Of a DNA stretch of 64,000 bases, positions 9,771 to 20,600 are shown piece after piece. This stretch comes from Solen grandis (lineage: Eukaryota > Mollusca > Bivalvia > Adapedonta > Solenidae). The notes beneath the pieces were generated by a model. It ran no database searches. It saw only the letters and a program-made list of their open reading frames with translations, and was not told the origin of the DNA. The stretch covers positions 58,049,997 through 58,113,996 of the forward strand of contig CM037790.1 in NCBI GenBank assembly GCA_021229015.1, read 5' to 3'. Made by a program: the position numbers and the translations under genes. Numbering within the stretch: position 1 is the stretch's first letter; each line of letters opens with the position of its first letter.

Positions 9771-10089
9771 TAACTCCAGATCAAGTCAAGGTTGCATCTA
9801 CATAATTTAATTTTTTGTTTCTTTCATCTCTAACTTACTTCTTTTACTTAACTGAGAAACAAGTTAAATTCATTCTAGATGGCACCAATATTTTGCTCCT
9901 GGAAGATCATTTAAAATTCTGACCCAAGTGGGAAATGATCCCTTTACTCCAAAACTACACCACAGGTGTTTTCCTGTTAATCATTTAAAATCAACCACTT
10001 TTAATGATATATCTGGGGCCTTTAAGCAAATGAGATTCTTAAATTTTAAAACCATCTTCTTTTTTTTCTTCTACAATATAAATTTTATA

Positions 10090-10262
10090 TACTGTAGAGA
10101 AAAGGGGACCTCTAAGGTCGAGAGGTTATAGTTGCTGATTTACTATCACTTAGCTCCATACAAATGCGGGTTCAAGTCCCAGACTGGTCTCTCAGATTTT
10201 TCATGTAAGAAAGCCTTCCAGATGATTTGTCATAGGTTGGTGATTCTACCCAAATGCCTTGT
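10090..10262 (+). mobile_element. tRNA-derived SINE, second type
   Basis: It contains 'tctaaggtcgagaggttata' (A-box-like) and 'gcgggttcaagtccc' (B-box, a good match to GGTTCAANNC), followed by 'ttttcatgtaagaaagcctt'. Reverse-strand copies lie at 230-385 and 41108-41250. Confidence 0.6.
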
Positions 10263-10420
10263 ATAATTTTGTTCTTTCACCACCATTAACCCTTTACCTC
10301 ATGAATATTCATTTACAAATTTATGACTTGATAAATATTGATTAACTGAACTTTAAATGGTATATATGATATCATGACAATTTTAGAGCAGAATAAATTT
10401 ACAGCCAAATCAATTTTTAC

Positions 10421-10543
10421 CTCATCCTCGGCAGCCTTGAGACGACTGGACAGTTCGGATTTGACCCTCTCCAATTCTGCCCTCACATTATCACGGTCTG
10501 CTGATAGGGCCTCTAGCTCTGCTGTATACTTCAGCGTCAGCAT
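10421..10543 (-). CDS. FAM184A: FAM184 exon, most upstream one found
   Basis: A 123 bp exon in phase 0, with acceptor ttaattaacag and donor GTAAAAATT. It encodes MLTLKYTAELEALSADRDNV, continuing to SELSSRLKAAEDE. Although it begins with ATG, an AG acceptor lies directly before it and vertebrate FAM184A has several hundred residues upstream, so I treat it as internal. An alternative short isoform starting at this ATG cannot be excluded. Confidence 0.85.
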
Positions 10544-10648
10544 CTGTTAATTAAAAATACATGTATATTATTTTTTTTATTTAAGTACACAAAATTTAAA
10601 GCATTCACAATATCTTGTAAGATACATTACTAATAGAGGTAAAGCTTA

Positions 10649-10824
10649 GGCCAAAAAAAAAAGTTCCATTTCTGGTCACCCTACCTTTTAAAAAAAATAT
10701 TCCCCCTTCCTTTTTACCTTTCGTTTCATGTTAAAAAAAATAAATTAAAAAAAATAAAATCCCTACCTATAAACCCTCTTTTTTATTTGCTGGAGACCAG
10801 AAATTGAACTTTTTTTTTTGGACC
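10649..10824. mobile_element. MITE with ~35 bp inverted repeats
   Basis: The left arm begins ggccaaaaaaaaaagttcc followed by atttctggtcacc. The right arm is its near complement (ggagaccagaaattgaac, then T-run and ggacc). TTA flanks both ends (10646-10648 and 10825-10827). 176 bp, non-coding. Confidence 0.7.
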
Positions 10825-10852
10825 TTATTAAACAAGTCATTTGTTACATTTA

Positions 10853-11170
10853 CAACACGTAAGTCCCCTACCGTTTACACCTTGAAAATGAAATACCAGA
10901 AATTTGAACCGGAGGAAGAAAACAATGTGGAGTGCATAATCTCCATTTTGCCATTTATTCACATACTACTTTTCATTAAGATATTAAGTCTGTATACTTT
11001 TTTACATTATCAATGGATCCACCTGTTAAAGCAATATTTTGACTATTTTTGATATTATAGTACCAAGGAAAAATAAACGTGAAATGCATAACTTATTTAT
11101 ATACCAACTTCACTTATACATTTTTTATGTTATCATGTGATCAATATTTCCAGAACAATAGAGCGCCAGA
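10853..11170. repeat. Dispersed repeat, second copy of the 4145-4400 family
   Basis: It shares 'acgtaagtcccctaccg' and 'ataatctccattttgccat' with 4145-4400 and ends near 'ccagactgatagacagaagg'. A 10853-start match and a length near 300 bp are visible; exact ends are not. Confidence 0.5.
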
Positions 11171-11194
11171 CTGATAGACAGAAGGAAAGTAAAG

Positions 11195-11355
11195 AGTATC
11201 AGGAGGTCACAGGTTCGATCCCAGGCACGAAGTCATTAAAATGATACAGGCATTTCTCCTTAGTTTGGCTTTAAACATATAAGGGAGTCCAAGGACTGAA
11301 TGGCCCAGTTTCAAGATAATGTGTCTGTGTGTGGTATCATGACACTTATCATCAT
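11195..11355 (+). mobile_element. SINE fragment
   Basis: It contains a B-box-like 'cacaggttcgatcccagg' and the downstream 'ataatgtgtctgtgtgtggtatcatgacac' block, both shared with the SINE at 61884-62196. The head is incomplete. Confidence 0.65.
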
Positions 11356-11390
11356 TATATCCTTCATTGGAACCCACAGTATATATATAG

Positions 11391-11543
11391 GACCTCACAT
11401 GAGTTGTCATATAATGTAGAATTTTATTAAACGAGTTCAAGAAAATGGTAAAAAGCATGTCTCTGGCAAGCTTTTTACCATTTTCTTGGACGAGTTTACC
11501 AGTAATAAAATTTTATATTATATGACAGCTCACGTGAGATTCT
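11391..11543. repeat. Foldback palindrome
   Basis: The left arm (11391-11456) and right arm (11469-11543) are near-perfect reverse complements around a ~12 base spacer. The innermost 20 bp (caagaaaatggtaaaaagc and its complement) match exactly, as does gtcatataat near the outer ends. It would form a ~70 bp stem. Confidence 0.85.
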
Positions 11544-11813
11544 TTTTATCACATAACTTTAAATGCTGAGATTTAACGGAATAAAAATAATTGACTTTTC
11601 ATGCGCGTTTTTGCACATTGTTTTTATCCTATGAATTGTATAGGGTTGAATGACGTCATAACGTTGTTATATTACATGTGTTAAATATAAGAAAATATGT
11701 AATGGTTATATAACACGGAAAGCAAGGAGCATCATCTAATAAATTCCATTATCACTACTGTATATACAGTGGGATTTTCAATTGGCAAAACTTTGTTTAC
11801 ATGAATATTTATC

Positions 11814-11913
11814 NNNNNNNNNNNNNNNNNNNNNNNNNNNNNNNNNNNNNNNNNNNNNNNNNNNNNNNNNNNNNNNNNNNNNNNNNNNNNNNNNNNNNNN
11901 NNNNNNNNNNNNN
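11814..11913. other. Assembly gap, exactly 100 N
   Basis: 100 N in a row, the size commonly used as a placeholder for a join of unknown length. The sequence changes character completely across it. Confidence 0.99.
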
Positions 11914-12950
11914 TATTTTAATGTTTTGAACTTGGACGTTTAAAAACCCGGGAAAAGCAAAAAATCCCAAAAAATTTCTGACATTTTCTTCATGAAGAAT
12001 TTTAATAACTATTTTTTGGGATCTTTAAAACTGCATTCGTCAAAAGGGAATTGATTGGGCTAAAAATCTGTTCATAATAAAATTTTAAAAAAATTCAATA
12101 TTTTTTTAGATACATGCAGTTTTCTACAACGTATGCGCCTTTTTCGCTGTTCCCCCATTACTGGCATTTAAAACCCCGATCTTCAAAATATTTTTCACAG
12201 GAGAGTTTTGAAAGCACTAATAAAATAGGAAATTGTCCGATAAATGTGTTTGTTTTTAAGATTTTTAAGGTCAAAGAAAAAACGATAATTGATAAAACCT
12301 TGACCTTTGAGATTTTCCGGAAAGGGAAAAATGATTTTGACAATGAGATGTAGGGGTGCGTTTAGAAAAAAATTTGAAGTAAAATCGTTAAAGAATTTAG
12401 GTTCAGGGCTAAAAAAACCGTTTGTTTTGTTTCAAATTGTTTTAACTTTGACGTCAAATGACTATATGGACTCAATGTCACAAAATATGAAAAGCATCTT
12501 TAGCATTTTGGTGTCTTTTTGACATTTCTAGCTTACTTACGGCTACAGAATACAAAAAAAACATTTTAAGGTAAAAGTTCGAAATTGGTTTAACCACAGA
12601 ACCTTGGTTTTTTTAAATTTCGGGAAAAAACCCTTTAATAATCATGCACATCTAGACGTTAGCCTTTTTGGGGAAAATATCGAAAAATCCGCCGAGAAAT
12701 AAGCTGTGAGCGGAACAAACTTTTGTAAAAATGTCAAATTTGACGTTGTGCTTCTGGGAATATAAAAAATCTAGATTCAAAATTTTTTCATCGCGTCGGT
12801 ATGACTTTAAATTTGTCGTGATTCTAGCCGTCAGGAACTATTGAAATAGCAACCTTTTTTTGGAAAAAAAAGAATAAAAAAAAAATAATAAGTGTTTTTT
12901 TAAAGAAAAAAACGAAGGCTTTCCGTTTGTTATTTCAAAGTATTGAATAT
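11914..12950. repeat. Composite repeat unit, copy 1 (partial)
   Basis: It shares a long run of blocks in the same order with about 16480-17540: 'gacg(t/c)ttaaaaaccc', 'acatgcagttttt', 'tgacctttgagattttccgg', 'gaaattggtttaacc', 'gaaccttggtttttt', 'agcggaacaaacttttgtaaaaatgtc', 'ttcatcgcgtcggtatga'. Many indels in A/T runs distinguish the copies. No gene is seen; open frames here are short and chance-like. Confidence 0.75.
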
Positions 12951-14110
12951 ATAAGTTAAAAAAAGAAATGGAATAATGATGCAAAATGATGTAAGATTTA
13001 ATCGTAAATCTCTTATCATTAATATAAATTTATGTTCAAAAATAAGCTTTAAATATTTTTTTTTTTCATCTTTTAAAAGATATCAAAAAGAATAATATGG
13101 ATCATGTAATTACGCAACCTTTTACTTTCATGCAGAAAAAAAAAGGAAAAATTTTTAAGAAAATTTTCCCCTCAAGATTTTTTCTTCGAAATTTCAATCG
13201 TTTTTTTTTTTTTATTCTTTATTTAAAATTCTTTTTTTTCGAAGCATTTTCTTGCAATTTGACCCCAAAAAGGAAAATTTGAAAAAAAGAAAAAAAAAAA
13301 TACTTTGAAGTCCATGACTTGTATTTGCCCCTGTATTTGCCCATTTTTTAAAGGGTTTGCAAAAAGCCTAAAAGCAAATGAAATAAGTTATCCGTTAGGT
13401 TTTCGGCTCTAGTATTTTTGCTTTTTTTTCGTAAATGCGATCTTTTAGAAAAAAAATTTACCAATTCATTTTTCAAGCGGCACTCTTTCCTGAAAAAAAC
13501 AATGGGATTTTTCTAAACCCAAACCCCAAATGACCTTTTTCATTTCTTTTTTCAAATTAATGTTTTTTCTAAATTACCCCTGTAAAAACATGAATGGGTC
13601 ATGTTTCAAAAACGTAATCATTGAACTTTCTGCGCATGTAAAGGGGCCGGCAATATTACTTATTAAATTTAATTGTCCAATTTTTATGTTTTTTTAAAAA
13701 TTTTATTTTGTTAAAAACAATGTTGTCATAAAAAGTGACACAAATTGTTTTAAGGTATTTTTTTGATTCCCCACATACTCGGGAAAGCTGAAGGCGAATA
13801 AAAATTTAAATGAATGATTTTATATTTAAACCACGAAAAATTAAAGTGACTAAAGAAAAGTATCTTTTTTGGGAAAGGACATTTTGCTAACGTTCTATTT
13901 AATGCGAAAAAAAAATTTTCTTAAAAAGTAAAAGGGTTTTTTTTTTAAATTTCAAAAAAGCGTTCCTCAACATGAAAACGCCATTTTTGATAACGTATAA
14001 CTTAAAATTTTCAACCCTTTAAACGTCTAATTTTCTTCTTCTTAAAAATTTTCAATTTCTTTGATTAATTGGCAATTTTATATGCTTTTTTTTAAAAATA
14101 ATTATTGCTT
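12951..14110. other. AT-rich stretch, nothing coding seen
   Basis: Long A and T runs and short repeat-like words dominate. No open frame with protein-like composition and no recognisable motif. Likely low-accuracy repeat sequence. Confidence 0.5.
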
Positions 14111-14119
14111 TGTTTTATG

Positions 14120-15480
14120 ACGTCAAAACCCACGGACAAATCAAATTTTCTGCGTATGCTCATTTCAATTTAAAAACTCTATCAATTCTGAAGTTTAAAT
14201 TAAAGATTTTTTCAAATTCATGTAAGAGGAAGAAAAATTTTTAAAAAAAAATGCCTTTTTTTTTTTTTAAAAGACGTCATAACCACGTGATTAAAAAAAA
14301 AATCATTCAAAAAAAAAGAATGTAAACCTTATCCCGTATGCTGCCCAAATTTTTATGTTCTAACGCTCAGGGGCTTTGTAACATTAAAATGTAATTTAAG
14401 GACTAAGTTCGAATCTGGGTTTTCCCATGTTCTTTAAATTTTCAAATTTGGGAAAAATTTTAAAAAGCCAGGTGAAAAATTTTTCTCCTAAAATACTCTT
14501 CTGTAAAAAAATTTAAGAAAATGGGAACCAAAATTGAAGTCTAGAGCGGAACAAACTTTTAAGGGAGTAAAATTGACGTATTTGACGTCATTGAAATTAA
14601 AAAATAAATGATTTATAATTTAAATTTTTTAATCGCTGAAAATAATTTTAAAAAAGTTTTGAGTCTAAAGTCATTTACAGAGCGAAATAAATTTAAAAAA
14701 TTTTCTTTTTGTCGTTTTTTTTTTGGTCATAACCACGTGATTTAAAAAAAAATTTCTTAAGAAATGAAAGCGCCCTAAAGGCGATTTGCTGTCCAATTTC
14801 ATGCTTCTAACCCATTAGGGGGCCCTTGTTAAAATTAAAATTATATTTAAGGCCCTAAGTTCGAATCTCGGTTTTGCCAAAAATCTTATTTTTCGAATTT
14901 GGAAATTTGAATCCCAAGGTGCCATCTACATCCCAAAATACATATTTGAGAAATTAAAGAAAATTGGACCAGTTTTAAAGCCTAGAGCACGAAAAAACTT
15001 TTGAAGCTGACGTAAAATTTTGGTCAGTTCAAAGATTTTTCGTGCTCTAGGCTTAAATTTGACGTCTTTAAAAAAATTTAAAATAAATTAATTTTTAAAT
15101 TTTTAAAATTTTTAAGCTGCAATACAATTTTTCAAAAAGTTTTGGTCAAAAGAAATGATCCAGAGCTAAAGAAATTTTTCAAAAAATAGCTTTTTGTTTT
15201 TGTATGACGTAAAAACCACGTGACTTGGATAAGCCCTTCAGGAAATAGAAAGCAGACCCTCTTCCTATAGCTGTCCAATTTTCATGCTTCAACCCCCTTA
15301 GTCCCCGTTCATTAAATTTAAAATTTTTAGGGACCTAATTTGAAATCGGTTTTGCCATAAAATCTAAATTTTTTTCAAATTTGGAAATTTGAAAGACGGG
15401 TCACGTCTACTTTCTTAAATACATTATGAAAAAAAATCAAAAAATCGGACCAGAATTGAAGGCTCAGGGCGGGGAACAAA
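14120..15480. repeat. ~450-480 bp tandem repeat, three copies
   Basis: Corresponding landmarks recur: 'aaccacgtgat' at about 14280, 14732 and 15213; 'aagttcgaatctgggtttt'-like text at about 14405, 14857 and 15337; 'tctagagcggaacaaac'-like text after each. Spacing is about 452 and 480 bp. The unit shares its 'gttcgaatct' and 'tagagcgcgaa' blocks with the 428 bp satellite at 17690-23700. Confidence 0.75.
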
Positions 15481-16479
15481 TTTTAAAGTGCGTCAAATTG
15501 AGTCATTGCGTCAAAAAAAATTAAAACATTTGATTTAAAAAATTTACTTTTTTGTCGACGCATTTTAATTTTATGTTGCTTGGCCATTGGCAACATATAT
15601 AATAACTCTTGAATTGGGTTTGGAAGAAGAGAATAAAAATAATAATAGAAGAAAATAACTAACAAACCCTATCGTTTTCCGAAGTTTGCGAAGCCGTAAC
15701 TAGACTTCGTTTGCCCCACAAACGAAAAGGGGGCTTTCGCCTGCAACTCAGCCCCTAACCCTGATCAGCTGAAAAAATTTTTTCATAAACAATGTCGTAT
15801 CCCAAAAATTTACGTTTTTCTGTGGAAAAAATACCTGCATTTCCATTTGGAAAAATTTTTATGGTTCTCCAACTTAGTTCATTTTACATGTATCCCTTTT
15901 TTTAATATGAAATAAATTTTTCCTTTTTGTTCATTTAAAGAAAAAAACGAATTTATATAAAGTATATGCGAACAAGAGGATTTTAAAAGATTAAAAGAAA
16001 ACTAAAAAAAAAGTATGAATTTTTTACATAACATTTTCCTTTATAAGAATATAATTGAGATACCCAACAATTAAGCAGGCCGCCGCCTAGATGAGCAAGG
16101 TAATTTTTTACCTTTATGCTTTGCTTACAGTAAAAGCCCCGTAGTTTCTCAATAGAATTTATTTTTCTTTATATACATACGCATTGACTTCAGTGGTATT
16201 TGAAATTTAAATGAAAACTTTAAAAAAAATTTTTAAAAAATTTTAATTTGGCGAAAAATTAAAGCATTTTTCTTATTGATTTCAAAAAGGGTATTACTTG
16301 ATTTTTTAACCATATAAAAGCTTAATATGTTTTTTAAAAAAAAAGAATGAATTGTTTTTGATTTCGTTTGAATTGGCATTTCCTTTTTTGATTTTTATCT
16401 GAGTTCTTATCTTCTGTAACTTTTTTATATCTGACCAAATAAGAAAAGTAGGGTACCGTTGAAAGGTCTTAAATTCCCC
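15481..16479. other. AT-rich spacer with one hairpin
   Basis: No gene is seen. A hairpin-like 'cgttttccgaagtttgcg' followed by 'aagccgtaac' at about 15670 matches the end hairpin at 29313-29345. The rest is AT-rich repeat text including a 'gtaccgttgaaaggtctt' block at about 16450 that belongs to the ~363 bp family. Confidence 0.5.
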
Positions 16480-17540
16480 CCATTTTTTCCCGCTTTATGT
16501 TGGACCTATTTAAAAATGTTTTTAACTATGGACGCTTAAAAACCCCGGGAAAAAAAACAAAAATATGCCAAAATGTTCATGACTTTTCTTTTTGAAAAGA
16601 TATTTTTAAAAAACTATTCTTTGGTCTTTAAAAAACTGCTATCGTTCGAAAAGGGAAAATTTATTGGGGTTAAATCAGTTCTTTATATTACAAAAATCAA
16701 TTTTTTTTAATACATGCAGTTTTTTCATACGTAAGCGCGTTTTTGCTGTTCCGCAATTACTGGCCTTTCAAGCCCCCATCTTTTAAAAAAAAGTTTGTCT
16801 CAGAAAAAAGCTTCGAAACACAATAAAAAAAACGATATTGTTGATAGAAGTTGTTTGTTTTTGAGATATTTCGGTCAAAAAGAAAAAAAAGTAAATTTTT
16901 TATGACCTTGACTTTGGATTTCCCGGAAAAAGGAAAAGATATTTGACAAAAGAGATGCTATGGTGAATTTAGAGAAATTTTAAGCCCAACGTTAAAGAAA
17001 TTTTGATACAGGGCTGAAAAAACCGTTTGTATTTTTTTCAGAATTTTTATTAAAATTTGTGACGTCAATTTTACGTCTTTGACGTCAAAATTTTTACAGA
17101 ATATAAGAAAAACATCAAATTTGCATATGTGGTGTCAATTTGACATTTCTGCTTACATACGGCTCAAAATATTTAAAAAAATTTTTAAATCCAAAATTTC
17201 GAAACTTGGTTTAAACCCAGAACCTTGGTATTTTCGAATCTGGGGGAAAACCCATATAATCTTGCAATCTAAAAGAATGAACATTTTTGAAAATACTAGA
17301 AAATCCGCCCAGAAATGAAGGTGTAGAGCGCGAAGAAATTTTGTAAAAATGTCAAATTTGCGTCAGTGACGTCTAGGGAAAATAAAAATCTAGATTCAAA
17401 ATTTTATCACGTCGGTATGAGCTATTAAATTTTTGTGATTTAGCCCTCGGAACCTATTGAAAAAGCAACCACTTTTTGGGGAAAGGGGAAAAATAACTAA
17501 TGCTTCGTGAAAAAAGAATGATAGGACTTTCTGCAAGCTA
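16480..17540. repeat. Composite repeat unit, copy 2
   Basis: Collinear with 11914-12950. It continues through 'gaacttggtttaaaccc'-like text and 'tgaaggtgtagagcgcgaag', and ends in 'agaatgataggactttctgc', the left half of the hairpin that closes other copies. This end-hairpin relation links the composite unit to the hairpin array. Confidence 0.75.
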
Positions 17541-17689
17541 TGTTTATGCAAAAAGCAGGAGTGAAGTTTATGTAATGTTCCCTCTGGTGTATTTCAGTTT
17601 GTAACAATTGCATTTATATTCCGAATTGTGTTTGATAGAATAGTATTAGTCGTGAGAACATGATGTATTGACGTAGGACATGCTGCAAC

Positions 17690-20600
17690 TTGATTTTTTA
17701 GTTTAAAGGGCCTATGTTCGAATCTTATTCAGCCACAAATACTTCGATCTTTCGGAATTAAAGGGTTTGTGCCAAAATATTCACACCTTATTTTCAAATT
17801 TCCCTCTGAAAAAAATTTTAAGAAAACCCTTTTCATAAATGGGGGCTGTAGGGGGGCAAAAAAAACCCTTTTTTTCTTTACGCAATAACTCTGAAATTTT
17901 TATTATTTGAACAAAGGCAAAATGTGAAATATTGCCCCAAAATGAAAATGAAAAAAATAGTTATGGCGTCCATGAGTCTTATGACGTCCGATCAAATTTA
18001 TTTGATTTTTTTCAGCCTGCTAACTGTGATAGTTTTTAAAAATTTTATCTCATCCAGAAGCTCTTTAATCCAAAAAGAAAAATTTTGGTCTATGTTCGAA
18101 AACTTATTTCAGCCCCAGATCTTCGGTTTTTGGAATTTGGTTAGCTGACAGGATATGCCACCTTAGTTTCAAGAGTACCCTCTGTGAAAATTAAAAGAAA
18201 ATCCCCACCATAAATGGCGGCTGTAGAGCGGAACAACCTTTTATACTATTTTTAGCTGGCGTCAATGAGTATAGGGGGCTGAAGATGCTTTTTTTTCAAA
18301 AGCGATAAATATTTTCAAAAACTGAAATTTTCATTATTCTGAACAAATGGTTCGTCGAAATCATTGCCCTAATATGAAAATTAAGGGTATGCTTATGCGT
18401 AAAAAACTCCTATGACGCAGCACTCAAATTATATGTAGAAATTTTGAAGACGCAAACAGTGTAAAGTCCAAATTTGTTTTTCATCCTGAAACTCTTTAAA
18501 ACTTAAAATGAAATTTTTGGTCCATGTTCGAAACTTATTTCCGCCACAAACTTCGGTCTTTCTGAGTTTCGCAGCTGTGGATATGCATACCTTTGTTTCA
18601 AGTGTACCCTCTGGGAAAATTTGAAGAAAAACCCAAACCCTAAATGACGGCTGTAGAGCGCGAACACCATTTTTCACTTTTTTTTAGCTGGAAACAGGGG
18701 ACTATATGGTGCTGAGGATGCTTTTTTTCAAAAAACGCATACTTTACTTATAAATCTGAAATTTTTTTTATTTGAAAACTGGCATCTGTCGAAATCATTT
18801 CCCCAAAAAAAAAATTTGAAGTTTCCCCATGACGACATGACGTTTATGACGTCCGACTCAAAAAATTTGTAGAAATTCTGAAATCAAACTGTGTAAGTTT
18901 TAATTTTCTATTCATCCCGAAGCTCTTTTAAACCAAAATGAAATTTTTGGTCCTATGTTGATCTTATTTCAGCCAAGAACTTCGGTCTTTCGGGAATTTG
19001 GTTGCTGAAGGATATGCACACATTTTATTCAAGAGTACACTGTAAAATATGAGAAATCCCACCATAAATGGCGGTTGTAAACGCGAAAACACCGTTTTTC
19101 AATATTTTCACTCTGCGTACGACGTCATAGGGTGAAAAAGGTTTTGTTCAAAAGGCATACTTTAAAGTCATGACTCGAAATTTTCATTTTCTGAACAAGG
19201 GGATCATGCGAAATCATTGCCCCAATATGAAAATTAAGAAGTTGCTTTTGACCTACATGACGACATTTTACGCAAACTCAAAATATATTAAAAATTATGC
19301 AGAATTGCAAACTGTGAAGTTTCAACTTTCTTCTCATCGTGAACTCTTTAACCAAATGAAATTTTCGGTCCTAAGTTCGAAATTTATTTGGCCAAAAAAA
19401 CTTCAGTCTTTTGCAACTTCGGTTGCTGACAGGATAGTAACCTTAGTTTTAAAAAGTAAACAGTGAAAAAATTTAAAAAAATCCCACCCTAAATGGCGCT
19501 GTTGGCGTGAAACCCTTTTTTCATATTTTTTTAGCACTGCGTAACTGCTTATAGGTGCTGAAGATGCTTTTTTTTTAAAAAACGATATATATGTATAACT
19601 CTGAAATTTTCATTATTTGAAAAATGGCACATGTCGAAATCTTTTCCCTAATATGAAAATTAAAGATGTATTTATGAGTCACATGACGTTAAAATGACGT
19701 CTCGACTCAAAATTTGTAGAAATTTTTGCAGAACGCAAATGTGTAAGTTCCAACTTTTTTATTCTCCCGTAGCTCTTTAAAACCTAAATGAAATTTTCGG
19801 TCCTATGTTGAAACTTATTTCAGCCACAGAACTTGGTTTACGGAAATTTCGGTTAGTGACGGTATGCCCCTCGTTTCAAAATTACAAACTGGAAAATTTT
19901 ATAAAATCCGCCAAAAAGGCGGCTGTAAGCGCAAAACCAATTTTCACTATTTTTAATCTGAGTCACATGACGTTATGGGGCGAAGATGCTTTTTTTCAAA
20001 GCGCATATTTTACGTCATAAAAACTGAAATTTTCTTTTTTCTGAAAACTGGGAACATGTCAAAAATTGCTCTAAAAAGAAAAAATTTTAAAAAGTTGCTT
20101 TTGAGTCATATGAGTTATATGATTCACGATAAGATATATGAGAAATTTTGCGAACTGCAAAAATGTGTAAATTTAACTTTCATCTATCCTGAAGCTCTTT
20201 AAAACTAAAATGAAATTTTTTGGTCCCATGTTCGAATCTTTTTTCACCACAGAAATTCGGGCTTCGGAATTTCGGTTACTGACATTATGCAATTTTGATT
20301 CAATGTTCCAGTGAAAATTTGAAGAAAAAACCCACCCTAATGACGGCTGTAGAGCGCGAACACCATTTTTCATATTTTTTAAACTGTCAGTCATGTGACG
20401 TCATAGGGGGCTGAAGTGCTTTTTTTCAAAGCGCTTACTTTTCTGAATAAACTCTGAAAATTTTTATTATTCTGAACAACTGGAACATTCGAAATCATTG
20501 CCCTAAAATGAAAAAATTTAAGAGATGCCCATACGTCACATGAGTCATATGACTCACGATTCAAAATTTGTGAAATTCTGCAGAAGCAACTGTGTAAGAT

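Larger units (their letters stand above)
1..10543 (-). other. FAM184A: FAM184-family coiled-coil gene, C-terminal half (11 exons, runs off left edge)
   Basis: This multi-exon gene is read on the minus strand from 10543 down to the left edge. Joined in order, the exons give about 507 codons of almost continuous charged heptad coiled coil with no stop, and all intron phases match. The product resembles vertebrate FAM184A/B, long coiled-coil proteins without enzymatic motifs whose cellular role is poorly defined. Signature stretches are EQGLGSA (exon 9317-9478), RRECNKLREE across a splice, AARMELERAVEISRQK (exon 3903-4030), and NRESRPEDLE followed by KKFY at the C-terminal end. Vertebrate FAM184A is about 1,100 residues (from memory), so roughly the first half is missing here. 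The introns are full of repeats. The A/B paralogue assignment is not meaningful for an invertebrate gene; family membership is nearly certain. Confidence 0.9.

Noticed and set aside
10421..10543. ATG at the 5' end of this exon as the FAM184 start codon
   Set aside because: An AG acceptor with a suitable tract lies directly upstream, and the vertebrate protein has a long conserved region before this point. Internal exon preferred.
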